Source: Mucilaginibacter straminoryzae (GTDB lineage: Bacteria; Bacteroidota; Bacteroidia; Sphingobacteriales; Sphingobacteriaceae). Taken from it: a stretch of DNA of 64,000 nucleotides. Made by a program: the position numbers and the translations under genes. The notes under the pieces were generated by a model. That model was not told the DNA's origin. It did no database searches and saw only the letters and a list, made by a program, of their open reading frames with translations. Positions 1 to 7,811 of the stretch are shown here, in pieces; the stretch's first letter is position 1; every line of letters begins with the position of its first letter. The stretch spans positions 124,001-188,000 of the forward strand of contig NZ_JALJEJ010000004.1 of assembly GCF_022953055.1 (NCBI RefSeq), read 5' to 3'.

Positions 1-471
1 CAACTGTCGGTCAACCACACTACGCCTCAATTGCCCGGAAGCAACCATGGTACAGAACAGCGGCGAGTTATCTAAAGCACTTGTTGTACCCATCCGCAGA
101 AAATCGGCAGAGAGTACATAATAATCCAGCTTAATAAAATGACCGATCACCAGCGGCTGGTATTCACGGAGATCTGCTGCCAGAACAGACAGCGCCTCGG
201 AACGGGAAACGCCATTGGTTTTTAGAAACGCCGACGTGATGCCATGAACCTTTGTTGCAGCCGCTGTTATTTCGAAATCATCATCCCGGATATAAAAGTT
301 CTCACGCTTTACCTCCTCACGGTTTTCATTATAAATGATCCATGATACCTGCACCGCACGGGGCCAGTTCCCACTCTCTGACAAGGGCTGATGCCAGTTT
401 AATGGCAACCCGGACGACTCAGAGTCTATAAAAAGGTAATACTTGTTAACTTCAGAATTAAAAGCAGGCAT
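1..471 (-). CDS. DnaQ-like 3'-5' exonuclease (N-terminal 157 residues, cut by window edge)
   Basis: Reading leftward from an ATG at 471 gives an open frame to base 1 with no stop. The first ~20 residues hold the DEDD-family Exo I motif (FIDSESSGLP, Asp and Glu of DxE). A VHGIT segment follows near residue 70, typical of DNA polymerase III epsilon-type proofreading exonucleases, and an Exo II-like stretch (VIGHFIKLDYY, conserved Asp) lies further on. The family removes nucleotides from 3' ends, as a polymerase subunit or free-standing in repair. The C-terminal Exo III region (HxxxxD) lies outside the window, so activity cannot be judged. The usual Thr of the first motif is Ser here, which is common in stand-alone members. 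A role beyond exonuclease is not shown. Confidence 0.8.
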   Translation of the reverse strand, partial: MPAFNSEVNKYYLFIDSESSGLPLNWHQPLSESGNWPRAVQVSWIIYNENREEVKRENFYIRDDDFEITAAATKVHGITSAFLKTNGVSRSEALSVLAADLREYQPLVIGHFIKLDYYVLSADFLRMGTTSALDNSPLFCTMVASGQLRRSVVDRQL

Positions 472-560
472 TAATAGGCCCCATTATGATAAATGGTAAG
501 GGCTAATTTAACGAACTTTAATTATTTAGTAACTATCCAGGGCGATAATCTGTCAACCGC

Positions 561-746
561 TTATTTTATATACACGTATTGCTTTTTTAAACAGTTAGTA
601 CATATATACCTGCGGATCGGGGCATTGGGGAACAGCATCTTGATTAAAAAACCACGGTGGACACGGTGATGAAGCTTATTCTTACATTTTTTACAACAGG
701 TGGCCTGCTCAACTTGTTTGGGCAAAGCAGCACGCAAATCATTCAT
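561..746 (-). CDS. small zinc-ribbon protein
   Basis: A 61-residue protein with two Cys pairs, CKKC near residue 18-21 and CTNC near residue 49-52, separated by a basic HRVHRGFL stretch and a hydrophobic/Arg segment. This layout (CxxC, RRGF, RRYxC, CxxC) resembles small zinc-ribbon proteins seen in many Bacteroidota. No catalytic domain is present, and whether it binds nucleic acid or is a membrane-associated ribbon cannot be told. It lies alone between the exonuclease gene and a weakly coding AT-rich stretch (747-993) in which I see no convincing gene. Confidence 0.6.
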   Translation of the reverse strand: MNDLRAALPKQVEQATCCKKCKNKLHHRVHRGFLIKMLFPNAPIRRYICTNCLKKQYVYIK

Positions 747-993
747 ATAATTTAATTTATTAGGGGCATTAATAATGATAACAGATCAAGAAGGCAGCAG
801 TATTCCGACTAAAAATTCCCCACCAACCAAACGGACATTAATTACTGTTGCTTTATTAGTCAAACTTAAACGAATAAGTTGTAAACTGAGTTACACAATT
901 CGTTTAAATTATCCCGCTAATAAGTTTAAAAATAGCTTGAATTTAATAATTATCTAACTGCGACCGATTTATTTTGCAGGCTCAATAAAAGAA

Positions 994-1755
994 ATGAAAC
1001 TGTTTACCCTACTTGTGTTTTGGGCTACTTTGCTGAATGCGTTGAACACAACCGCTCAGTACTTACCCCATGCACATTCGCATAATGATTACAATCAATC
1101 AAACCCTTTTCACCATGCTTATGACGCAGGATTTGGCGCTATAGAAGCGGATGTGTTCTTCCGCAATGGAACATTACTGGTTGGGCACGACAAAGAAAAA
1201 CTGTCGCCAGGGCGTACGTTAGAGAAATTGTATCTAGAGCCGCTGAAAAAGGAACTTAAAAAAGATACCGCGCGTAGGGTAACGCTTCTGATTGATAATA
1301 AGGAAGATTACAGCACAATTATGCCAGAGCTGATTAAAGAGTTGAAGCCTTTACTTACTTATTTAACAAACCAAGATGAAGAACCACGGTTAAAGATATT
1401 GATCAGCGGTAACAGGCCACCTCCTGCCCTGTTTAAATCCTACCCAGAATATATCCTGTTTGATGAAGACCTGAAACAGAACTACACAACGGAAGAACTG
1501 CCAAAAATTGGGCAGATCAGCCTGCGGTTTTCAGACTACTCGGCCTGGAAAGGCGACGGGGCTCTGCCCGAAAAAGACCGCGAACGGCTTAAAAACGTGA
1601 TCGACCGCGTACATGCGATGGGTAAACCCATTCGTTTTTGGGATGCTCTTGATAATACCGCGGGATGGAAAATGCTGCAAGACCTTGGGGTTGATGTGAT
1701 CGGGACTGATGATATTGACCAATTGCGCGACTTTCTACTGCATGGCAGTAAGTAG
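994..1755 (+). CDS. secreted PLC-like/glycerophosphodiester phosphodiesterase family protein
   Basis: A 253-residue protein with a signal peptide (residues 1-21, ending TTAQ). The mature N-terminus carries HAHSHNDY and then GFGAIEADVFF and LLVGHD, the TIM-barrel phosphodiesterase signature with candidate acid-base His and metal-binding Glu/Asp. This pattern matches the AIM6-like branch of the PI-PLC/GDPD superfamily. The C-terminus (GVDVIGTDDIDQL) is the usual last strand, in which a barrel Asp ends the fold. It probably hydrolyses a phosphodiester in the periplasm; the substrate is unknown. It stands alone upstream of tRNA-Arg. Confidence 0.75.
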   Translation: MKLFTLLVFWATLLNALNTTAQYLPHAHSHNDYNQSNPFHHAYDAGFGAIEADVFFRNGTLLVGHDKEKLSPGRTLEKLYLEPLKKELKKDTARRVTLLIDNKEDYSTIMPELIKELKPLLTYLTNQDEEPRLKILISGNRPPPALFKSYPEYILFDEDLKQNYTTEELPKIGQISLRFSDYSAWKGDGALPEKDRERLKNVIDRVHAMGKPIRFWDALDNTAGWKMLQDLGVDVIGTDDIDQLRDFLLHGSK

Positions 1756-1809
1756 CACTTCGAAATTAAAGTACTTTAAAATCACGCAGATTAGTAACGT
1801 CAAAAATTC

Positions 1810-1817
1810 TATCTTTG
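1810..1817 (+). promoter_or_regulatory. -7 promoter element (TATCTTTG) of tRNA-Arg
   Basis: TATCTTTG is an exact match to the Bacteroidota -7 consensus TAnnTTTG and ends 9 nt before the tRNA. The same octamer precedes tRNA-Cys at 26379. No good -33 TTTG is visible. Confidence 0.65.
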
Positions 1818-1826
1818 CGCTGCATT

Positions 1827-1898
1827 GCTTCCGTAGTTCAATGGATAGAATTTCAGATTCCGGTTCTGAAGATAGGGGTTCGAATCCCTTCGGGAGCA
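1827..1898 (+). tRNA. tRNA-Arg (anticodon CCG)
   Basis: A full cloverleaf can be drawn. The acceptor arm pairs GCTTCCG with CGGGAGC (one G-U). The anticodon stem TCAGA/TCTGA closes a 7-nt loop TTCCGGT, giving anticodon CCG. The T arm has loop TTCGAAT. CCA is not encoded. A Rho-independent terminator follows directly. Confidence 0.93.
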
Positions 1899-1905
1899 CT
1901 TTTTC

Positions 1906-1945
1906 AAAAGCCTTCTAATGAATTTAGAGGGCTTTTTATTTTTCG
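1906..1945 (+). terminator. Rho-independent terminator after tRNA-Arg
   Basis: An 11-bp stem (AAAAGCCTTCT with AGAGGGCTTTT, one G-U) and a 9-nt loop are followed by a T-rich run. It begins 8 nt after the tRNA. Confidence 0.8.
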
Positions 1946-2147
1946 GTTATTTTCTTTGTTAGCCGCTTTTTTCAAACCATTAAGATAGACTAGTAGCAGT
2001 TCTTAAGACTATCAATTTATCCTATCAAGACGTAATAAAATTTAAGATATTTCAAAAAAGAAATGGATAATACTTTATGAAAATGAATTAATAAAAAGTC
2101 AAAAAATTAAGATAACTTTTCCTATAATTGGAATATACTTATCACAT

Positions 2148-2624
2148 ATGACAAAAACCAAATTTTTTCTCTTTTTATCCGTCGTTTTATTTTTTGGTTG
2201 CAAAAAAGATACTAACGTTTCTCAAAATGTTTCGAAAAGTACCGAAAACGATAAAAGCTTAATCTTAGACGCTAAAAACTACTTCGAAAAAGAAATTCTT
2301 TTCAAAAGTAACAACTCAACTTTAACATCTGATAAGTCATTTAAAACTTATAGACAATTGCAGGACAAAATTGCAAACTTTGATAGCGCATTTGTTCAGG
2401 AAAGTATTTCGAAACAAAAATATGTAACTATACCAATAAAATACCCTAATAAGGAATTGTATTGTAAAGCTATCGGAAAAACTTGGAACCTATCATCATT
2501 TACTTATCTGATATTTTATCTTGATAAAAAAAGTAAAAAACACGTTGAGTTAATAACAAAGTTTCCAAGTGATAGTTACCTTGTTGACACAAGTAAGAGT
2601 AAAAAGTTAGAGGCGATATCTTAG
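2148..2624 (+). CDS. lipoprotein, N-terminal part of a probably frameshifted gene
   Basis: A 158-residue product with a lipoprotein signal peptide (hydrophobic core, lipobox FFGC near residue 18), so it should be anchored in a membrane by its lipidated Cys. It ends in TAG at 2622-2624, and the next frame starts on the same G. Adding one A to the run of five at 2601-2605 joins the frames and gives ...KKVRGDILVEDWMGN..., a smooth continuation without the odd C-terminus LEAIS. I infer that this and the following frame are one gene of ~540 residues. Codon use is very AT-rich compared with the surrounding genes. Function is unknown. Confidence 0.65.
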   Translation: MTKTKFFLFLSVVLFFGCKKDTNVSQNVSKSTENDKSLILDAKNYFEKEILFKSNNSTLTSDKSFKTYRQLQDKIANFDSAFVQESISKQKYVTIPIKYPNKELYCKAIGKTWNLSSFTYLIFYLDKKSKKHVELITKFPSDSYLVDTSKSKKLEAIS

Positions 2625-3781
2625 TGGAAGATTGGATGGGTAATTACATTACAGGTTATAAATATTCAAAAGGATCTGTAACACATACAATTGGCCCACC
2701 TGCGCCGGTAAATAACATTAGGACTAATGATCTAAAAAAAGTTAATGACGTAAATTGCATCATTCAAACTTACTATGTATCAGTTACGGTTAATTTTTCT
2801 TCAAAGCCAAAGGAGGTAAACACCACTTATATATCATATGATTACTCAGAGTGGCATTGCTACTTCTCTCCTCCTATGGGTGCAGGAGGGCCAGATGGTG
2901 GTACATTTGTGGGAATAAGCCCCGGTGATTATGCCTTTGTAGGTGGTGGAGGGCCCGGAGGTAGTGCAGGAATTGACTGTACTCCGCAAGACCAAAGTCA
3001 AAAAGGAAAAAAGGTTAATGGATGCCCAGTACCAACTCCTATAACAGTTGAAGTTATTACTACCCCTCTTAGAACAAACTATCCCTGTGCTGATGCTCTT
3101 ATTTTGCAAAATTTAATGCAGCAGCAAGATTATGTCTCGCTTATTACACAATTCCAAACCAGCCAACGCCCTTCTTTGACTTGGCAAAACGGCACATTAC
3201 CTTGGAATCAGTATGATTCTCAGACCGGAAAGTACACATATCAAGAAGGTGCTACGGGAGAGGATCCGCAGTCAGGTATGGGTACATCAATGATAATTAC
3301 TTTAAATACATCATTGTTAGATAATAGTTCTCAACTATTTATCGCGTCAACCATGATTCATGAGTCACTACACGCATATTTACGATATAATATCAACTTA
3401 GCTTACTACAATGCTAATAACGGTTATAATAATTATCCTGATTGGTTTTCGGCTTTAGATGCATTTTATACAATTAAAGGCCTTCCGTCCAATTACGCTG
3501 ATCACTACGAAATGTTGACTGACTATTTTAATAAAGCCGTCGGAATATTATCATCATGGGACCAAAACAGACATACTCAAAAAGAATATGTGATGACTAT
3601 GCTTTACGGACTAGATACGATTGATAGCAGTGGAGTTTCTGCTGATATGAAAGCTATAATTACGCAGGTATTCAACGATATGAAAATTAATAATGGTATC
3701 ACAGATTCAGAATTAAATAAATTTTGGCGAGATAATTTGAATGCTAAAAACAGTGATCGCCTCCCAAAATCCGGTTGTTAA
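2624..3781 (+). CDS. putative zinc metallopeptidase-like protein, C-terminal part of a probably frameshifted gene
   Basis: 385 codons from a GTG that overlaps the stop of the upstream lipoprotein by one base. The product has no signal of its own, which fits its being the downstream half of that lipoprotein. Around residues 85-115 there is a Gly-rich linker (GGGGPGG), and near residue 245 the sequence MIHESLHAYL contains HExxH, the zinc-binding motif of gluzincin or SprT-like peptidases. No clear third ligand can be named. The stretch VEDWMGNYI at its very start looks internal to a domain rather than like an N-terminus. It might act on proteins or glycans at the cell surface, but that is inference. 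Confidence 0.6.
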   Translation: MEDWMGNYITGYKYSKGSVTHTIGPPAPVNNIRTNDLKKVNDVNCIIQTYYVSVTVNFSSKPKEVNTTYISYDYSEWHCYFSPPMGAGGPDGGTFVGISPGDYAFVGGGGPGGSAGIDCTPQDQSQKGKKVNGCPVPTPITVEVITTPLRTNYPCADALILQNLMQQQDYVSLITQFQTSQRPSLTWQNGTLPWNQYDSQTGKYTYQEGATGEDPQSGMGTSMIITLNTSLLDNSSQLFIASTMIHESLHAYLRYNINLAYYNANNGYNNYPDWFSALDAFYTIKGLPSNYADHYEMLTDYFNKAVGILSSWDQNRHTQKEYVMTMLYGLDTIDSSGVSADMKAIITQVFNDMKINNGITDSELNKFWRDNLNAKNSDRLPKSGC

Positions 3782-3796
3782 CTCAAGATAAACGAT

Positions 3797-4258
3797 ATGA
3801 AAAAAACCATAGGTTTTAAACTTATAACTATACACTTACTATTTGTACTGCCGTGCAACGCGGCTCATATTAAATTAAAAAAGGACACTATTTATTACGT
3901 GGTTGATACTAGCAAAATACCATTAAAAGATAGAGTGATTTTAATAGGTGGAAAAGAAGGACAGTACTTTAGTTACCGGTTAATGTGTTCGTGCAACTCA
4001 TGGCATGGCGATTATACATTTACCCGTCATGTATCTAAACCTGGTGAATTAATAAATCCAAATGATACGAGAGTAAAAAATTCAGCAACACTAAGGTCGT
4101 TAATACAAATAGCTACACAGCACAGCGAAAAAAAACCAGCAAATCATGTTTTTTATTTCATAGAGGCCATTAATAATCAATACGTGAAATATCAGGTGTT
4201 TTTAAATGAATTATTGCAAATGAAAATAAATGATTCTGTGAAGATTCAAAGAAAGTAA
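3797..4258 (+). CDS. hypothetical secreted protein
   Basis: A 153-residue protein with an N-terminal hydrophobic signal segment (residues 9-22, ending CNAA). The rest is mixed, with two close Cys (MCSCNSWHG near residue 66) that could form a disulphide or bind metal. It starts 15 nt after the metallopeptidase-like frame and shares its AT-rich composition, so it is probably co-transcribed with it. I do not recognise the family. Confidence 0.55.
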   Translation: MKKTIGFKLITIHLLFVLPCNAAHIKLKKDTIYYVVDTSKIPLKDRVILIGGKEGQYFSYRLMCSCNSWHGDYTFTRHVSKPGELINPNDTRVKNSATLRSLIQIATQHSEKKPANHVFYFIEAINNQYVKYQVFLNELLQMKINDSVKIQRK

Positions 4259-4400
4259 TTCATATTGCCATTTACCAGTTAGTCAGTGGCTGTCTTTCTT
4301 AAATTTCCTTCTATTAGCAATGATCAAACCAACTCTAAAGAAACATACGTTCTTTAATTAATAATTTATTTCCCGGTAATCAAAGACTATCTTTAACCTC

Positions 4401-5195
4401 ATGAGAAGACGTTCATTTGTTAAAGCATCTGTAATGGCTGGTGCGGCTGCTACATTGGGAAAAACAGTAGCAGCAAAAGCTTCGAGAATAAAAAGCGGAG
4501 AACAGCAATACTATGAATTGAGGGTTTACACCTTGAAAGATGACCATCAACAAAAACTGGTAGAGAACTTTTATGAGTCTGCCGCGATACCTGCGTTGAA
4601 TAAACTCGGTATAAAAAACGTAGGGGTTTTTACAGAATTGAAACCTGCCGGACAAACCCGCATCTACGTGATCATACCTTACAAAAGCATTGCACAGGTG
4701 GCCCAAATTGGGGAGCAGTTAAGTAAGGACGCTGCTTTTCAGCAAGCCGGTACAACGTATCTAAATGCCCCCTCAGATAGCCCTGCTTATGAACGTATAG
4801 AAAGCTCGTTGATGAAAGCTTTTGCGCATATGCCTATGATCAGCGTTCCTGAAGCGAAAGCCCGCTTTTTTGAACTACGGCAATATCAAAGCGCATCGGA
4901 AGCAGCGGGCAAAAAAAAGATAGAAATGTTTAACGATAAAGGCGAAATAGACATTTTTAAACGATTAGGTTTTCGCCCGGTATTTTTTGGCGAAACCGTG
5001 ATCGGGCCGCTACGCCCTAACCTCACTTATATGATCACCTTTGATGATATGGATGCGCACGGTCGGTTATGGAAATCTTTCGGCGGCGACCCAGAGTGGA
5101 AAAAGATCAGTTCCGTACCGGAATATGCCGACAAATTGCTGGTGTCTAAAATAACTTCTACATTTATTACACCAACTGCTTTTTCCCAAGTCTGA
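4401..5195 (+). CDS. NIPSNAP family protein with Tat signal
   Basis: A 264-residue protein. The N-terminus MRRRSFVKAS fits the twin-arginine pattern, followed by an Ala/Gly-rich hydrophobic stretch, so export by Tat is likely. From residue 38 the motif YYELRVYTLKD followed by AIPALNKLGI and VGVF marks a NIPSNAP (dimeric alpha-beta barrel) domain; a second half-domain starts around FELRQYQS (~residue 156). The biochemical role of the family in bacteria is not established. A near-consensus -7 element (TATCTTTA, 4388-4395) lies 5 nt before the ATG. The small membrane protein gene 3 nt downstream is probably in the same transcript. Confidence 0.82.
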   Translation: MRRRSFVKASVMAGAAATLGKTVAAKASRIKSGEQQYYELRVYTLKDDHQQKLVENFYESAAIPALNKLGIKNVGVFTELKPAGQTRIYVIIPYKSIAQVAQIGEQLSKDAAFQQAGTTYLNAPSDSPAYERIESSLMKAFAHMPMISVPEAKARFFELRQYQSASEAAGKKKIEMFNDKGEIDIFKRLGFRPVFFGETVIGPLRPNLTYMITFDDMDAHGRLWKSFGGDPEWKKISSVPEYADKLLVSKITSTFITPTAFSQV

Positions 5196-5197
5196 GC

Positions 5198-5320
5198 ATG
5201 ATGAGCGATAATAAATACCCCGAAGAACCGAAAACGCCTCCGTTGCTGAAGTACTTATTGCTGGCAACATTTGCTGTTTTCGCTTACTTCTTTTTTCAGA
5301 TGTTACGATCCTGTAATTAA
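5198..5320 (+). CDS. small single-pass membrane protein (40 aa)
   Basis: ATG at 5198, only 2 nt after the NIPSNAP stop codon, stop at 5318-5320. The product starts with ~17 hydrophilic residues rich in Pro and acidic residues, then has one transmembrane segment (LLKYLLLATFAVFAYFFFQ) and a short MLRSCN tail. The tight spacing to the upstream gene and the terminator directly after it support a real gene. Function unknown. Confidence 0.6.
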   Translation: MMSDNKYPEEPKTPPLLKYLLLATFAVFAYFFFQMLRSCN

Positions 5321-5326
5321 GAAATA

Positions 5327-5363
5327 AAACAGTAAAAGGCCCTTTTGCGATCTTTTACTGTTT
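5327..5363. terminator. bidirectional terminator between converging genes
   Basis: A perfect 12-bp stem (AAACAGTAAAAG with CTTTTACTGTTT) and 13-nt loop lie between the rightward NIPSNAP unit and the leftward AhpD-like gene. A/T tracts on both arms allow termination in both directions. Confidence 0.75.
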
Positions 5364-5392
5364 CTGCATAAAGCAGCATCACCCCATTTCGA

Positions 5393-5836
5393 TTAAGCTT
5401 GTTTAGCCGGCTTCATACCTGTTGATATGGCAATACGGTTCCAACCGTTGATGGTGATAATTGCCATAATTACCTTGGCAAGATAATCTGGCTCCAACAC
5501 GGCTTCCGCCTCTGCATAAACTTCATCCGATACGCCATTAGGGATGAGCGTCACCTGCTCGGTCAGCGCCAGGATAGCACGCTCCTGCTCGTCAAAGAAA
5601 GGGGTTTCCCGCCATGCATTCAATGCGTAAATGCGTTGCTCTGTTTCGCCTTGTTTACGCGCATCGCGGGTGTGCATGTCAATACAAAAAGCACAACCAT
5701 TAATCTGCGAGGCACGTATTTTTATCAGCTCTTTATGGCGCGGAGCTATGCCGCTGCTTTGTACATAGCTTTCCATTTGCAGCATTGCTTTATAACCCGC
5801 TGCTTCTACCTTGTCGATTTTAATTCTGTTGCTCAT
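5393..5836 (-). CDS. carboxymuconolactone decarboxylase/AhpD-like protein
   Basis: 147 residues from the internal ATG (MSNRIKID...), preferred because an 8-residue upstream extension adds nothing conserved. Residues ~40-65 contain HKELIKIRASQINGCAFCIDMHTRDA, here split as the CAFC redox pair followed by His, the AhpD-type active site. Such proteins are all-helical peroxidase or thiol-redox enzymes that reduce hydroperoxides or cope with reactive electrophiles. A Crp/Fnr gene lies immediately upstream in the same direction, and the pair is probably a regulator and its target, though this is inference. Confidence 0.88.
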   Translation of the reverse strand: MSNRIKIDKVEAAGYKAMLQMESYVQSSGIAPRHKELIKIRASQINGCAFCIDMHTRDARKQGETEQRIYALNAWRETPFFDEQERAILALTEQVTLIPNGVSDEVYAEAEAVLEPDYLAKVIMAIITINGWNRIAISTGMKPAKQA

Positions 5837-5905
5837 GATATTTGTTTTTTGTTGAGACAAAGTTGAGCAACAGCAGTCCCCTAAAAAATGAACCAGTTTA
5901 AGAAA

Positions 5906-6478
5906 TTAAACCTTTTTTGCCCGGATACGGCTCATAAACTGCGGCGTAAACCCCAAGTAAGAAGCAAGCATATATTGCGGCACACGCTGCACAAACTCGG
6001 GATTAAGTTTAAGGAAATGGCGGTAACGCTCCTCGTCAGACATGCCGTAAATAAAACCGATGCGCCGTTGCGAAGCTACGTAAGCCCGCTGCATCATGAT
6101 GCGGAAGTAGCGCTCAAGCTTAGGAATTTGGTCAAAGAGGTGTTCTACGTTTTTATCCGGCAATAGCAATACCTCAGTAGGTTCCAATGCCTGAATGTAA
6201 TATCGCGCAGGTTGTTTGTTCAGCAAGCTATCATAGTCGGCTATCCACCAGTTTTCAATGCTAAACTGTACAATCTGCTCGTTCAGGTCATCATTGATCA
6301 GGTACATTCGCGTAACGCCCTTTAGGGTAAAGAAGTTACCGGGACAATGTTTCCCCGCTTCAAGCAAATATGCCTTCTTCTTATACTGCCGTAGTTCAAC
6401 ATATTCGCAAAGCAGTTGCTCCTCATCGTGAGTAAGCTGCACGTATTTCCCGATATGGCTTATTAGCTGCGGATACAT
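5906..6478 (-). CDS. Crp/Fnr family transcriptional regulator
   Basis: 190 residues. The N-terminal ~120 form a cyclic-nucleotide-binding-type jelly roll (FFTLKGVTRMYLIND, IENWWIADYDSLL), and the C-terminus (PQYMLASYLGFTPQFMSRIR) is the winged-helix recognition part. No Cys cluster for an Fe-S cluster is present, so the effector is more likely a small molecule. This Bacteroidota subfamily commonly lacks a strict cAMP pocket. It is encoded 69 bp upstream of the AhpD-like gene on the same strand and may control it. Confidence 0.88.
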   Translation of the reverse strand: MYPQLISHIGKYVQLTHDEEQLLCEYVELRQYKKKAYLLEAGKHCPGNFFTLKGVTRMYLINDDLNEQIVQFSIENWWIADYDSLLNKQPARYYIQALEPTEVLLLPDKNVEHLFDQIPKLERYFRIMMQRAYVASQRRIGFIYGMSDEERYRHFLKLNPEFVQRVPQYMLASYLGFTPQFMSRIRAKKV

Positions 6479-6549
6479 ACCCGAATTTAGGCAATAATTA
6501 GTTGATGATTACTTCCATTTAAGCGATATTGTATCACCGATTAACCACT

Positions 6550-6951
6550 ATGGATAAGAACCTTACTTATACGACCATCGATGAATACATCGATCAATAC
6601 CCGGAAGAGATTCAGAAATTGTTGCAACAGGTAAGAGCAACCATTAAACAAGCTGCACCGGAGGCTGAAGAGGCCATTAGTTACCAGATACCTACTTTTA
6701 AACTTAAGGGCAACCTGGTACATTTTGCCGCTTTCAAAAACCACATCGGCCTTTATCCCGGTGCTTCGGGTGTAAAGCAGTTCGAGGGTCAATTGAAAGA
6801 TTACGAGCTATCTAAAGGTACTATCCGTTTCCCCATAAATAAGCCGCTCCCTCTTGATCTGGTGACGGATATCGTAAAATATCGCGTTCAGCAAAACCTG
6901 GAGAAAGCGGCTTTAAAAAAAGTTTCAAAGAAAGTAAGCAAAAAGGCTTAG
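6550..6951 (+). CDS. DUF1801 (YdhG/Fra-like) protein
   Basis: 133 residues from the ATG at 6550; an earlier ATG at 6529 would add seven unconserved residues. The domain is seen in YIDQYPEEIQKLLQQVR, EAEEAISYQIPTF, FAAFKNHIGLYP and the final KGTIRFPINKPLP block, which together define DUF1801. Members include a Bacillus protein annotated as an iron chaperone, but the function here is not established. The C-terminus is a Lys-rich tail (KKVSKKVSKKA). Single gene, divergent from the Crp/Fnr gene. Confidence 0.85.
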   Translation: MDKNLTYTTIDEYIDQYPEEIQKLLQQVRATIKQAAPEAEEAISYQIPTFKLKGNLVHFAAFKNHIGLYPGASGVKQFEGQLKDYELSKGTIRFPINKPLPLDLVTDIVKYRVQQNLEKAALKKVSKKVSKKA

Positions 6952-6954
6952 CCC

Positions 6955-7698
6955 TTACTTACTGATCGCGTATCCTAAACCAATATTCACAGAAAGGAAT
7001 ACCGCGCTTTGGTTTTTATCTGGCCCGTTATCTAAAGAATGGCCATCTACATGCCAGTCGCTGCGCGCGGCGTTGATATAATAGCCACCTCTTACACCGA
7101 TGGGGATGCTGCGTTGAATAGTAAAACAGTCCACTGATTTTGGCTTCATCTTAATCAGGTAATCGAATCCCATACCCAATTCCACGCCAAAATTACCCTG
7201 GTATAAGTTTTTGCTCGAAGTACTGTTCAGCAGTTCCTGCGAAAAATCATTCACGGCGTTCATTCTTCTATCATCTTGCAAACGCAGCATTGCCGCAGAA
7301 AAATTAACACCCACGAATGGGAAAAACCTTGCTACCGGGCTATTACCAATATCATAACCCGCACGAAGATACGCCTGGTACTGATTTAGCTTTGCCTTTA
7401 AACCATTGTTCTCTGCTGTAGAGGTCGGCGTGAAACCTAAACCATCTTCCATAATAAATTTGTTATGGATATGGTTCATAGAAAGATTCAACCAAACATC
7501 GTTACCGCCTAAAGACGGGATGCCATTACGGTTAAGCACACCGTTCAACTGATCCAGGTTAGTGTTCCTGTAGGTAACCTGTATTTGTGCCGTACCCGCC
7601 GCACTACCCATCCATCCTTTGCCGCTGCTTTGCGCGGCCGCCCGGTCTGCCGAAAATAGGGCAGCACCCATACAAATTGTGTAAAATAGCTTTTTCAT
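6955..7698 (-). CDS. outer-membrane beta-barrel-type hypothetical protein
   Basis: 247 residues from the ATG preceding a good signal peptide (MKKLFYTICMG..., cleavage after AAAQ). The mature part has alternating hydrophobic/polar strands with Gly/Asn/Asp turns (RAGYDIGNSP, FVGVNFSAAM, GMGFDYLI, IGVRGGYYI, LSVNIGLGYAI), as expected for a small barrel in the outer membrane. No specific family is recognised. It converges with the DUF1801 gene with only 3 nt between the stop codons. Confidence 0.65.
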   Translation of the reverse strand: MKKLFYTICMGAALFSADRAAAQSSGKGWMGSAAGTAQIQVTYRNTNLDQLNGVLNRNGIPSLGGNDVWLNLSMNHIHNKFIMEDGLGFTPTSTAENNGLKAKLNQYQAYLRAGYDIGNSPVARFFPFVGVNFSAAMLRLQDDRRMNAVNDFSQELLNSTSSKNLYQGNFGVELGMGFDYLIKMKPKSVDCFTIQRSIPIGVRGGYYINAARSDWHVDGHSLDNGPDKNQSAVFLSVNIGLGYAISK

Positions 7699-7811
7699 AG
7701 TCATCATATCGTTTTTATTATCCTTCAATAAGAATCTTTAGAAAGACCATATAGTAAAGGTTTTGTTCTGATGATATACGACTAAATCACACTCGCAGAT
7801 TTTAAACAAGG

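Noticed and set aside
775-957. 60-codon frame before the PLC-like gene
   Set aside because: AT-rich with no recognisable protein features and no supporting context; probably chance.
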